A stretch of 64,000 nt of DNA. Origin: JALYXV01 sp963791545 (lineage in GTDB: Bacteria > Actinomycetota > Acidimicrobiia > Acidimicrobiales > Palsa-688). The notes beneath the pieces are model-generated. The model was not told the DNA's origin, made no database searches, and saw nothing but the letters and a program-made list of their open reading frames with translations. The position numbers and the translations under genes are program-made. The stretch covers positions 1-64,000 of the forward strand of contig CAWBSR010000006.1 in NCBI GenBank assembly GCA_963791545.1, written 5' to 3'. Below, in pieces: positions 17,801 through 26,541 of this stretch; positions within the stretch are counted from its first letter, which is position 1; every line of letters begins with the position of its first letter.

Positions 17801-20800
17801 ACCTCGGGTACCGCGACCGCCAGCCCCAAGTCCATAAACGCCGCGGGAACCGGCGACGGCGGGGCCTCGGGCGCCACCGGCTCGGCCTCGCAGACCTCGG
17901 CCGCCACCTCCGGCGACACCGGCGGCCCGACCTCCGCCGGTCCCACCGGAGGGTCCGGCAACGCCACCAGCCTGGGTGCGGCCATCTCCGGTGACTCGGG
18001 CACCGGCGGCGATTCCGGCGCCGCCACCAACGATTCGACGACCAGTGGGACCGCGACCAGCGGAGCCGCGGACGCCACCGCCACCTCCGTCGGCGGCAGC
18101 AGCGGCACCTCGGGCGCGGCTACCAACGTTCCGGTCAACACCGCCACCAGTGGTACCGGCGGCGACGCCACCGTGGTCACCACCAGCGGAGACACGGGCG
18201 CGGCCACATCGGGCGCCGCCTTCTCAGGCACAGTGACCGGCGGCGGCGGCAGCGGCGCGGTCGCAGTCACCGTGACCTCGGGCGCCTCCGGCGCCGCCAC
18301 CGGCACCGCCAACGGCGGCTCCACCGGCGCCGCCCACGCCAGCTCCTCGGGCGACGCCATCACCGGGGCCACCGGCGATGTCACCACCACCGCCTCCGCC
18401 ACCGGCGGCACCAGCGGATCGGCCATCGCCAGCCCCTCCTCGGCCAACTTTGCCGGTACCGGCAACGGCGGGGCGTCGGGCCCGACCGGCTCGGCCTCCC
18501 AGACCTCCAGTGCCACCAGCGGCAACACCGACCCCCCGGCCGGGGCAACCGGCGCCTCGGGCGCGGCCGGCGCGGCCGGGTTCGCGGGGTCTGGGTTCTC
18601 CGGCGACGGCGGGTTCTCCGGCGACGCCACCAACACCTCGAGCACCGCGGGTACCGCCACCAGCGGCGACGCCACCGCCAGCGCAGCGAGCGTGGGCGGC
18701 ATTAGCGGGAACTCGGGCGATGCCACCAACGCCCCCGTCAACACCGCCACCTCCGGCGACGGCGGCGAGGCCAGTGCCATCAACACCAGCGGCGACTCGG
18801 GCGCCGCCACCTCGGGTGCCGCGTTCTCGGGTGATGTCTCCGGCGGTGGCGGCAGCGGCGCCGTCAGCGTCACCGTCGCCTCGGGAGCCACCGGCGACGC
18901 CACCGGCGACGCCACCGGCGGCACTTCCGGCGCCGCCAGCGCCGCCTCGGCCGGCGACGCCATTTCCGGAGCCACGGGAGACGTCACCACGACCGCCTCG
19001 GCGACCGGCGGATCGTCGGGCGATGCCGTTGCCAATCCCGCTTCGAGCAATACCGCCACCACCGGCGACGGTGGCGCCTCGGGTGCCACCGGCAGCGCCT
19101 CCCAGACCTCCTCCGCCACCTCGGGCGACACCGGCAGCCCCACCAGCACCGGCTCGACAGGTGGCTCCGGCGCCGCCGGCAGCCTCGGCGCCGCCATCTC
19201 GGGCGACTCCGGCGACGGCGGCGACTCCGGAGCCTCGACGAACACCTCCGACACCACCGGCACCGCCACCACCGGGGCCGCGGGCGCCAGCGCCGTCACC
19301 GTCGGCGGTGTCTCCGGCAACTCGGGAGCGGCCACCGACGCTGCGGTCAACACCGCCACGAGTGGTGAAGGCGGCGATGGCACCGCGTTGTCGACCACCG
19401 GCGACAGCGGGGCGGCAACTTCGGGCACCGCCTTCTCGGGCGACGTGTCCGGAGGCGGCGGCAGCGGCGCCGTCAACGTCAACGTGGACGGCGGCACCTC
19501 CACCTCCGCCTTCTCGGGCGACGTGTCCGGAGGCGGCGGCAGCGGCGCCGTCAACGTGACCGTCGGCGGCGGGAGCTCGGGGATCGCATCCTCTGGCGAT
19601 GTCATGGGCGGCGGCGGTAGCGGGGCGGTCAACGTCGTCGCAGGCGGCGCCTCGGGCGTCGCATCCTCGGGTGACGTAACCGGCGACGGAGGCAGTGGCT
19701 CCGTCGACGTCACCGTCGGCGCCCCCAGCACCGGGGCAACCGGCTCGGCCTCCGACAGCGCCAATGGCGGCTCTTCGGGTGCCGCCACCGCCGGGTCGAC
19801 CGGCGACGCCGTCTCCGGCGCCACCGGCGACGTCACCACCTCGGCGTCGGCGACCGGCGGCAGTAGCGGCGACGCCACGGCCGACCCGACCTCGTCCAAC
19901 GACGCCAGCTCCGGCGACGGCGGCGCCTCGGGTACGACCGGCAGCGCCTCCCAGACCTCCAATGCCACCACCGGCAACACCGACCCCCCTTCGGGTACCA
20001 CCGGCGCTTCGGGTGCCGCCACCTCGATCGGGTTTGCGGGCTCCGGTTTCTCCGGCGACGGTGGCTTCTCCGGTGCCGCTACCAACGACTCGTTCACCAC
20101 GGGCAGCGCCACCAGCGGCGCCGCCTCCGCGACTGCGGTCGCGGTGGGCGGGATCAGCGGCACCTCGGGCGATGCCACCAACATTCCCGTCAACACCGCC
20201 ACCAGTGGCGCCGGCGGCGATGGCATCAGCGGAACGGGCGGCACATCGGGTAGCGCCACCGCCACCTCGGCGGGCGACGCCACAACCGGCGCCACCGGTG
20301 ACGTCCTGACGACGGCGGCGGCTACCGGCGGCTCATCGGGTAGCGCCACGTCGAGCCCGTCGTCCACCAACAGCGCCACCACCGGTGCCGGGGGGGCCTC
20401 CGGCAATACCGGTACCGCCTCCCAGACGTCCGACGCAGCGTCGGGTGACACCGGCAGCCCGACCACCACCGGGGCCACCGGGGGCTCGGGTGCCGCTCTC
20501 AGTGTCGGCGCCGCCATCTCGGGCGACTCCGGCACCGGCGGCGACTCCGGCGATGCCACCAACGGGTCCGATACCACAGGGACCGCGACCAGCGGCGCCG
20601 CAGACGCCAGCGCCGTCGCGATCGGCGGCAACAGCGGCACCTCGGGCGCCGCCACCAACATCCCCGGCAACACCGCCAGCAGCGGTGAGGGCGGCGACGG
20701 CCTTGGCGGCAATGGCGGTTCTTCCGGCGCCGCCACGGCTGCTTCTGTCGGCGACGCCACCAGCGGCGCGACCGGAGATTCGGTCACCCATGCGTCGGCG

Positions 20801-23800
20801 ACCGGCGGCACCAGCGGAGGTGCTTGGTCCAGCCCCACGTCGGCCAACAGCGCCACCACCGGCGCCGGCGGGGCCTCGGGCACCACCGGCAGCGCAGCCC
20901 AGACCTCTCTGGCCTCGTCCGGCAGCACCGACAACCTGGGACCCGGGATCACCGGCGGTTCCGGCGCCGCCACCGCCATCGGCTTCGCGGGGTCGGGTTT
21001 CTCCGGCGACGGCGGCTTCTCGGGCGCCGCCACTAATGACGGCGACACGACGGGCGCCGCGACCAGCGGCGACGCCACTGCCACCGCGGTCGCCCTGGGC
21101 GGGACCACCGGCAACTCGGGCGATGCCACCAATGTTCCCGTCAACACCGCCACCAGCGGCGATGGCGGAGTCGGTGTGGGCGGCACCGGCGGCACCTCGG
21201 GCGATGCCACCGCCGCTTCTTCGGGCGACGCCACCACTGGCAATACCGGCGACTCCACCACTACCGCCTCGGCGACGGGCGGGTCCTCGGGCCGCGCCAC
21301 CGCCAGCCCCCGGTCGACCAACTCCGCGACGACGGGTGCTGGCGGCGCATCAGGCGCCACCGGGACGGCGTCGCAGACGTCGGACTCCGCTTCCGGCGAT
21401 ACCGGCAGCCCCACCGGCACTGGGGCCACGGGCGGCTCGGGTGCCGCCTTCAGTATCGGCGCCGCCATCTCCGGCGACTCCGGAATCGGCGGTGACTCCG
21501 GTGCCGCCGGCAACTTCTCGGATACCTCGGGGACTGCCACCAGTGGCAGTGCCGACGCGACCGCCACCGCCAGCGGCGGCAACACCGGGTCCTCGGGCGC
21601 CGCCACCAACATTCCGGTCAATACCGCCACCAGCGGCGCCGGTGGCGACGGCATCGGCGGCAATGGCGGCAGTTCGGGTGCCGCCACGGCCGCCTCGATC
21701 GGGAGCGCGACCTCTGGTAACACGGGGGACTCCCACGCCGTCGCCTCGGCGACGGGCGGGACCTCCGGTGCCGCCAGCGCCAGCCCCACATCGGCCAACA
21801 CCGCCAGCACCGGCGCCGGCGGAGCTTCAGGGCCCACCGGCAGCGCATCGCAGACCTCAGACGCCACGTCGGGAACCACCGATCCGCCGGTCGGTCCGAC
21901 CGGCGCCTCCGGTGCCGCCACCTCGATCGGCTTCGCCGGCTCGGGGTTCTCCGGCGACGGCGGCTTCTCCGGTGACGCCACCAACACCTCTACCACTACT
22001 GGTGATGCCACCAGCGGTGACGCCACCGGGACCGCCGACTCGACTGGCGGCAGGTCCGGCGACTCGGGTGCCGCCACCAACAGCCCCACCAACACCGCCA
22101 CGAGTGGCGACGGCGGAACCGCCACCGTCATCGACATTGCCGGCCCCGCCGGTGCCGGCGCCAGTTCCGGCACCGCCTCTTCGGGTGATGTCATCGGCAA
22201 CGGCGGCAGCGGTGCCGTGAGCGTCAATGTGAGCGGTGCCGGTGCCTCCTCGGGCACTGCCTTCTCCGGTGACGTCATCGGCAACGGGGGCAGCGGCGGA
22301 GTCGCGGTCACGGTGACCTCAGGGTCGTCCGGCTCGCAGACCGACTCGGCAACGGGCGGCTCCTCGGGTGCCGCCACCGCCACTTCTAGTGGCGACGCGA
22401 CTTCGGGCAACACCGGATCCTCCAACACGGCCGCCTCGGCGACCGGCGGTACGTCAGGGTCGGCCACCGCCAGCCCGGCGTCGGCCAACACCGCCGTTAC
22501 CGGCGACGGCGGCGCTTCGGGCGCCACCGGTAGCGCCTCGCAAACTTCGAGCGCCACCTCGGGCGACACCGGAAGCCCCACCACCACCGGTCCCACCGGC
22601 GGTTCCGGCGACGCCTCCAGTATCGGCGCCGCCATCTCCGGCGACTCCGGCACCGGCGGCGACTCCGGGGCCGCGACCAACACCTCCGGGACCACCGGCA
22701 CCGCCACCTCCGGCACCGCGGCCGGCGCCGCTACCGCCACGGGGGGCAACACCGGAGCCTCGGGCGCGGCGGTCAATGATCCCGCCAACCTGGCCATCAG
22801 TGGCCTGGGCGGCGACGCCACGGTGATCGACATCAGCGGTGCGACCGGCGCCGCCACCTCGGGCACCGCCTTCTCGGGTGATGTCACGGGTAATGGCGGC
22901 AGTGGTGCGGTAGCCGTCGACGTGGTCAGCGGTGACAGCGGGGCGGTGGACGCCACCGCCAATGGCGGATCCACGGGCCCCGCCACCGCGACATCCTCGG
23001 GCAACGCCACCTCGGGCGCCACCGGCGACTCGACGACGTTGGCGTCGGCTACCGGCGGTACCAGCGGCAACGCAACCGCCTCGCCGACCTCGGCCAACCT
23101 GGCGGCCACCGGCGACGGGGGCCCCTCGGGGGCCACCGGCTCGGCATCGCAGACGTCGTCGGCCACCTCGGGCGACACTCTGGCGGCCACCGGCCCCACC
23201 GGCGGCTCGGGCGACGCCACCGCGGTCGGCTTCTCCGGCTCCGGCTTCTCCGGCGACGGCGGCTTCTCGGGCGACGCCACCAACACCTCTGACACCTCGG
23301 GCACCGCAACCACCGGCAGCGCCGCCGGGACCGCCACCACCGTTGGAGGCGCCTCCGGCGCCTCCGGCGACGCCACCAACAGTCCGACCAATACCGCCTT
23401 CAGCGGCGACGGAGGCGTGGCCACGGTGACCGGGGCTTCGGGCGACACCGGCGACGCCACCTCAGGTGCCGCCTTCTCGGGCGATGTCGGCGGCAGCGGC
23501 GGCAGCGGCGGGGTAGGCGTGACTGTGACCTCGGGCAACTCCGGCGATGCCACCGGCAGTGCCACCGGGGGAACTTCGGGCCCCGCCACGGCCAGTTCGA
23601 CCGGCGACGCCACCTCAGGCGCCACCGGCGCTGTCACCGCAGCGGCGTCGGCAACCGGCGGAACGTCTGGATGGGCCACCGCCAACCCGGACTCGTCCAA
23701 TGTGGCGGCCACCAGCGATGGCGGTGCTTCGGGCACCACCGGCAGCTCCTCTCAGACCTCGAGCGCCACATCCGGCTCGACCGGCGACGCTGGAACCACC

Positions 23801-26389
23801 GGCCCCACCGGCGGTTCCGGCGACGCCTCGTCCATCGGGGCGGCCATCTCGGGGGACTCCGGCACCGGAGGCGACTCGGGTGGCGCTGACAACACCTCCA
23901 CAACGACGGGAACCGCCGCCAGCGGTGATGCTTCCGGTACCGCGACCGCCACGGGCGGCGACAGCGGCAAGTCGGGAGCGGCGTTGAGCATTCCGGTGAA
24001 CTCGGCGACCAGCGGGGCCGGTGGCGACGCCACCGTGACCCTGGACACCGGCGATACCGGAGTCGCCATTTCGGGTGCTGCCTTCTCCGGCACCGTGCTC
24101 GGCAGCGGAGGCAGCGGGGCGGTTGGTGTGGTGGTCACCTCCGGGAGTTCCGGCGATGCCACCGGGACCGCCAACGGCGGCTCCACCGGCGCCGCCACGG
24201 CCACCTCCAACGGTGACGCCACGACCGGGGCCACCGGGGCCACCACCACCACGGCGTCGGCGACCGGCGGAACGAGCGGAGGCGCCACCGCCAACCCGAG
24301 CTCCGACAACTCCGCAGTCACGGGCGACGGCGGCGCATCCGGGAACACCGGCACCGCCTCGCAGACCTCCGACGCCACCTCCGGTGACACCGGAAATGCC
24401 GGCGGCGGGACCTCGGGCGGCTCCGGGGCCGCCAACGCGGCCGGTAGCGCCCTCTCCGGGTTCTCCGGCGACGGCGGCTTCTCGGGCGCCGCCACCAACG
24501 ATTCCACCACGACCGGCGATGCGGGCAGCGGTCCCGCCACCGCCGACGCGGTAGCCACTGGTGGCACCTCGGGCGGATCCGGCGACGCCACCAACACCGC
24601 CGGTGACACCGCCCTTTCGGGTAATGGCGGAGCCGCCACCGTGACGGCCGAGACAGGCGATACCGGCCCCGCCATTTCCGGCGCCGCCTTCTCAGGCGAC
24701 GTCGTGGGGGCCGGCGGCAGCGGAGCGGTCGGAGTCGTCGTGACCTCGGGCGACTCGGGCGACGCAACCGGTACCGCCACCGGCGGCACCTCAGGACCGT
24801 CGACGGCCACCGCGACGGGCAGCGCCATCACCGGCGCCACCGGAGCCTCGGTCACCTCGGCGTCGGCCACCGGCGGCACCTCGGGGGACGCGACGTCCAA
24901 CCCCGACTCGTCGAACACTGCCGCAAGCGGCGACGGCGGCGCTTCGGGCGCCACTGGGAGTGCTTCGCAGACCTCAGATGCCACTTCCGGTAGCACCGGT
25001 GGCGGTTCCGGGCCGACGGGGGGCACGGGCCTGGCCGAGGCCACCGGCGGTGCCCTCTCGGGTGATACCGGGCTCGGGGGCGATTCGGGTCCTGCGACGA
25101 ACACCTCGGATACTTCCGGGTCGGCCGCCAGCGGGGCGGCAGGGGCAGCCGCAGCCGCCACCGGAGGCGACAGCGGCACCTCGGGTGCTGCCGTCCTCGT
25201 CCCGGTTGTCACCGCAACCAGCGGTGCCGGGGGCGCGGCCGACGCCACGCCCACCACCGCCGACACCGGCGTCGCCTCGTCACCCGTCGCCTTCTCGGGG
25301 GCGGTCGGCGCGGGCGGCAGCGGGGCGGTGCTGAACGTGGTCACCACCGGTGACAGCGGCGACGCCACGGCTTCCTCCAACGGAGGCTCGACCGGCGCCG
25401 CCAGCGCAACCGCCACCGGTGATGCCACTTCCGGGCCCACCGGCGCGGTCGCCGCCCGCGCCTCGGCGACGGGCGGTACCAGTGGGGGAGCCGCCTCCAG
25501 CCCGGTGTCGACCAACGTCTCGGCCAGTGGTGCCGGCGGGCCGTCCGGTCCCTCGGGTACGTCGTCGCAGACCACCAGCGTCAGCTCGGGTGACACCGGC
25601 GACGCGCCAGCGGCAGCCGCCGTGACCAGCCTGGCCGGACCATTGGCGTCACCGGTTGCGCTCACCAGCGCCGCCGGCACCACGGGGGCCGGCACCACGG
25701 GGGCCGGCACCACGGACCCCGGCGCAAGCTCGGGTGCTGCAGCCCCGTCGTCCAAGTCCACTTCGGCCTTGGGAAGCGCCTCTTCCGATACCGCCGTGGC
25801 TACGCCGGCCGCGCAACCGGCAACCATCGTCTCGCCCGGGGACTTCCTCGAGGCGGCGCTGAGCGCCCCGTGCGGTCCCAACTCCGACATCTCGAACTCT
25901 GGATGTGGCAACACCGGCTCCGGAAACTCGGGTCGGAACAACACTGGGGTCGGCAACAGCGGAGGCGACAACACCGGGGTGGCCAACTCCGGTGCCGACA
26001 ACACCGGCCTCGCCAACTCGGGCCAGGAGAATGTCGGTACCGGCAACTCGGGCTGCCTCAACGTCGGGACCGCCAACTCGGGATTCGGCAACGTGGGCAT
26101 CGGTAACTCGGGACCCGACGAATGCCCCGGCATTCCCGTTCCCGGGACCCCGGGCGTTCCCGGTACCCCCGGGGTTCCCGGTACCCCCGGTACCCCCGGC
26201 ACGCCGGGCGAGTCCGGGGAGTCCGGTGAGTCCGCTCAGCGGACGGTCGCTGTCGTGACCGAGGCCTCGCTGCCCTTGACGGGGTCCAACACCGCCATGC
26301 CGCTGGCGGTGGCGCTGGGGCTGCTCCTGAGTGGGGGGGCGGCGGTCGGGCTCACCGGTCGCCGGCGCGAGGAAGCCGACTCCCAGTAG
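14813..26389 (+). CDS. Giant LPLTG-anchored Gly/Ser/Thr/Ala repeat surface protein
   Basis: A 3858-aa protein. The N-terminus (MSGLLGVLALAATLSREPAQ) is a short hydrophobic stretch without a basic n-region, shared with the small paralogue. Residues about 35-3580 are tandem units of about 200 residues made of Gly, Ser, Thr, Ala, Asp and Asn, with 18 QTS anchors. Each unit has a GGGGSGAVxVxV-like strand and an ATASP/ATGGTSG segment. Next come a four-Cys module of NxGxGNSG pentapeptides (25871-26125), a collagen-like GxP stalk (26126-26230), LPLTG (26270-26284), a membrane span and GRRREE tail: a sortase signal. The role is unknown; an extended adhesin or sheath fibre is inferred. ATG 14813 is preferred because of its promoter and the matching paralogue start. 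Confidence 0.85.
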   Translation: MSGLLGVLALAATLSREPAQVAPINTATTVAAGPTGGSGQATGTGASNSGGTGAGGVSGPSTNNSTTSGSATSGPATATATVTGGTSGGSGTATLAPVVTATSGAGGAGTATATSGATSGAASGTTFSGGVGGGPGGGSGAVAVVVTSGNSGAAVGNATGGTSGPATATATGNATSGATGASVTSASATGGTSGSAVASPVSSNTASSGNGGASGPTGSASQTSLAASGNTGSSGSGPSGGSGQATATGAAGSGSSGAGGDSGAATNTSTTTGDAATGAAGATSDAVGGNTGSSGDATNVPVTTASSGPGGDATVVTTSGGTGPATSGTVFSGAVTGGGGSGAVMVTVISGNSGAATGTANGGSSGGAVASSSGNATSGSTGASTTTSSATGGTSGNATASPSSNNTAGTGDGGASGATGTASQTSISASGDTGSTGSGATGGSGLSDASGTATSGDSGPGGFSGPATNSSTTSGDATSGDATGDSTASGGTTGDSGAATNAPVNTATSGAGGDAVAVVGSGATGAATSGAVFSGAVTGGGGSGAVLVTVTSGSSGAATGTATGGTSGPATARSTGNAVSGATGSSTTTASATGGTSGSATASPSSTNAAGTGNGGASGATGSASQTSNSTSGSTGGAGPSGGSGASTTTGAAISGDSGTGGDSGPATNASDTTGAATSGAAGGSATATGGNTGSSGAATNVPVNTANSGAGGDAVVVATSGDTGAATSGAAFSGAVSGGGGSGAVAVHVTSGSSGAVNGTANGGSTGAATATSSGNAVSGATGDSITHASATGGTSGNAKASPSSTNAAGTGNGGASGATGSASQTSGSTSGNTGAPGGPTGGSGNAGATGFAGSGFSGDGGFSGAATNTSTTTGSATSGGATGSAVALGGTSGNSGGATLAPVNTAISGDAGSATVVGTSGATGPATSGAAFSGDVTGGGGSGAVAVTVTSGASGAVTGTATGGTSGPATATSTGNAISGTTGSSLTTASATGGTSGTATASPKSINAAGTGDGGASGATGSASQTSAATSGDTGGPTSAGPTGGSGNATSLGAAISGDSGTGGDSGAATNDSTTSGTATSGAADATATSVGGSSGTSGAATNVPVNTATSGTGGDATVVTTSGDTGAATSGAAFSGTVTGGGGSGAVAVTVTSGASGAATGTANGGSTGAAHASSSGDAITGATGDVTTTASATGGTSGSAIASPSSANFAGTGNGGASGPTGSASQTSSATSGNTDPPAGATGASGAAGAAGFAGSGFSGDGGFSGDATNTSSTAGTATSGDATASAASVGGISGNSGDATNAPVNTATSGDGGEASAINTSGDSGAATSGAAFSGDVSGGGGSGAVSVTVASGATGDATGDATGGTSGAASAASAGDAISGATGDVTTTASATGGSSGDAVANPASSNTATTGDGGASGATGSASQTSSATSGDTGSPTSTGSTGGSGAAGSLGAAISGDSGDGGDSGASTNTSDTTGTATTGAAGASAVTVGGVSGNSGAATDAAVNTATSGEGGDGTALSTTGDSGAATSGTAFSGDVSGGGGSGAVNVNVDGGTSTSAFSGDVSGGGGSGAVNVTVGGGSSGIASSGDVMGGGGSGAVNVVAGGASGVASSGDVTGDGGSGSVDVTVGAPSTGATGSASDSANGGSSGAATAGSTGDAVSGATGDVTTSASATGGSSGDATADPTSSNDASSGDGGASGTTGSASQTSNATTGNTDPPSGTTGASGAATSIGFAGSGFSGDGGFSGAATNDSFTTGSATSGAASATAVAVGGISGTSGDATNIPVNTATSGAGGDGISGTGGTSGSATATSAGDATTGATGDVLTTAAATGGSSGSATSSPSSTNSATTGAGGASGNTGTASQTSDAASGDTGSPTTTGATGGSGAALSVGAAISGDSGTGGDSGDATNGSDTTGTATSGAADASAVAIGGNSGTSGAATNIPGNTASSGEGGDGLGGNGGSSGAATAASVGDATSGATGDSVTHASATGGTSGGAWSSPTSANSATTGAGGASGTTGSAAQTSLASSGSTDNLGPGITGGSGAATAIGFAGSGFSGDGGFSGAATNDGDTTGAATSGDATATAVALGGTTGNSGDATNVPVNTATSGDGGVGVGGTGGTSGDATAASSGDATTGNTGDSTTTASATGGSSGRATASPRSTNSATTGAGGASGATGTASQTSDSASGDTGSPTGTGATGGSGAAFSIGAAISGDSGIGGDSGAAGNFSDTSGTATSGSADATATASGGNTGSSGAATNIPVNTATSGAGGDGIGGNGGSSGAATAASIGSATSGNTGDSHAVASATGGTSGAASASPTSANTASTGAGGASGPTGSASQTSDATSGTTDPPVGPTGASGAATSIGFAGSGFSGDGGFSGDATNTSTTTGDATSGDATGTADSTGGRSGDSGAATNSPTNTATSGDGGTATVIDIAGPAGAGASSGTASSGDVIGNGGSGAVSVNVSGAGASSGTAFSGDVIGNGGSGGVAVTVTSGSSGSQTDSATGGSSGAATATSSGDATSGNTGSSNTAASATGGTSGSATASPASANTAVTGDGGASGATGSASQTSSATSGDTGSPTTTGPTGGSGDASSIGAAISGDSGTGGDSGAATNTSGTTGTATSGTAAGAATATGGNTGASGAAVNDPANLAISGLGGDATVIDISGATGAATSGTAFSGDVTGNGGSGAVAVDVVSGDSGAVDATANGGSTGPATATSSGNATSGATGDSTTLASATGGTSGNATASPTSANLAATGDGGPSGATGSASQTSSATSGDTLAATGPTGGSGDATAVGFSGSGFSGDGGFSGDATNTSDTSGTATTGSAAGTATTVGGASGASGDATNSPTNTAFSGDGGVATVTGASGDTGDATSGAAFSGDVGGSGGSGGVGVTVTSGNSGDATGSATGGTSGPATASSTGDATSGATGAVTAAASATGGTSGWATANPDSSNVAATSDGGASGTTGSSSQTSSATSGSTGDAGTTGPTGGSGDASSIGAAISGDSGTGGDSGGADNTSTTTGTAASGDASGTATATGGDSGKSGAALSIPVNSATSGAGGDATVTLDTGDTGVAISGAAFSGTVLGSGGSGAVGVVVTSGSSGDATGTANGGSTGAATATSNGDATTGATGATTTTASATGGTSGGATANPSSDNSAVTGDGGASGNTGTASQTSDATSGDTGNAGGGTSGGSGAANAAGSALSGFSGDGGFSGAATNDSTTTGDAGSGPATADAVATGGTSGGSGDATNTAGDTALSGNGGAATVTAETGDTGPAISGAAFSGDVVGAGGSGAVGVVVTSGDSGDATGTATGGTSGPSTATATGSAITGATGASVTSASATGGTSGDATSNPDSSNTAASGDGGASGATGSASQTSDATSGSTGGGSGPTGGTGLAEATGGALSGDTGLGGDSGPATNTSDTSGSAASGAAGAAAAATGGDSGTSGAAVLVPVVTATSGAGGAADATPTTADTGVASSPVAFSGAVGAGGSGAVLNVVTTGDSGDATASSNGGSTGAASATATGDATSGPTGAVAARASATGGTSGGAASSPVSTNVSASGAGGPSGPSGTSSQTTSVSSGDTGDAPAAAAVTSLAGPLASPVALTSAAGTTGAGTTGAGTTDPGASSGAAAPSSKSTSALGSASSDTAVATPAAQPATIVSPGDFLEAALSAPCGPNSDISNSGCGNTGSGNSGRNNTGVGNSGGDNTGVANSGADNTGLANSGQENVGTGNSGCLNVGTANSGFGNVGIGNSGPDECPGIPVPGTPGVPGTPGVPGTPGTPGTPGESGESGESAQRTVAVVTEASLPLTGSNTAMPLAVALGLLLSGGAAVGLTGRRREEADSQ
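15476..25568 (+). repeat. Tandem ~606-bp repeats, 18 anchors, alternating unit types
   Basis: The codon triplet for QTS in the motif (G)(S/T)xSQTS begins at 15476, 16082, 16688, 17288, 17891, 18500, 19103, 19952, 20423, 20900, 21374, 21851, 22541, 23150, 23753, 24362, 24968 and 25568. Most spacings are 600-609 bp. One is 849, four in a row are 471-477, and one is 690; all are multiples of three. After each anchor the unit carries either a GGDSG-type or a GGFSG-type segment, and these alternate strictly through the 17 units. Confidence 0.92.
19430..19720 (+). repeat. Internal amplification of the FSGDV-GGGGSGAV segment
   Basis: Inside the longest unit of the giant gene the segment FSGDVSGGGGSGAVNV occurs four times in variant form. 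The first two copies are identical over 50 bp (19430-19479 and 19508-19557), offset by 78 bp, which points to a recent duplication. A similar two-fold copy (SGDVIGNGGSGAV) lies near 22180-22300. Confidence 0.85.
25871..26125 (+). repeat. Four-cysteine pentapeptide (NxGxGNSG) module of the giant protein
   Basis: The module starts CGPNSDISNSGCGNTG and runs as NSG/NTG pentapeptides in the style of mycobacterial MPTR repeats. It has a third Cys in NSGCLNVG and a fourth in DECPG. The same four cysteines in the same order occur in the small paralogue, and very few other cysteines exist in either protein, so two structural disulfides are likely. Confidence 0.8.
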
Positions 26390-26405
26390 CGGGAAAAGGG
26401 GTTCG

Positions 26406-26436
26406 AAAAGGGGGGGCGTTCTCGCCCCCCTTTTTT
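26406..26436 (+). terminator. Rho-independent terminator after the giant gene
   Basis: GGGGGGCG (26411-26418), loop TTCT, CGCCCCCC (26423-26430), then TTTTTT. The upstream AAAA extends the pairing. It ends 17 bp after the stop codon, so the giant gene is transcribed separately from the paralogue downstream. Confidence 0.92.
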
Positions 26437-26504
26437 GCGTCCCCGGTTCGCAACCGGCACCTATGTCCGTTTGGTGGTTTCTCCGGGGGTTGGGGCTCCC
26501 ATGG

Positions 26505-26533
26505 TTGCATCCCACGCGATGATCAGCTACGGT
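26505..26533 (+). promoter_or_regulatory. Promoter of the small LPLTG paralogue
   Basis: -35 TTGCAT (26505-26510), 17-bp spacer, -10 TACGGT (26528-26533), then CCGACGCC (8 nt) and ATG. It is almost the same as the giant gene's promoter, including the bases between -10 and start (CCGCTGCC against CCGACGCC). Co-regulation and leaderless translation are inferred. Confidence 0.7.
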
Positions 26534-26541
26534 CCGACGCC

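Noticed and set aside
15541..23739. Open antisense frame of 2732 codons across the giant repeat gene
   Set aside because: It is the mirror of the GC-rich Gly/Ser/Thr/Ala codon pattern, which excludes stops on the other strand. Its product is Pro/Val/Ala low-complexity and has no start signals. The plus frame has promoter, module boundaries and sorting signal.
15476..25568. CRISPR array
   Set aside because: Regular spacing drew attention, but units are ~600 bp, coding, and show no short repeat-spacer structure.
23752..26202. Second long antisense frame under the end of the giant gene
   Set aside because: Same cause as above; it runs through the collagen-like and pentapeptide regions with no independent evidence.
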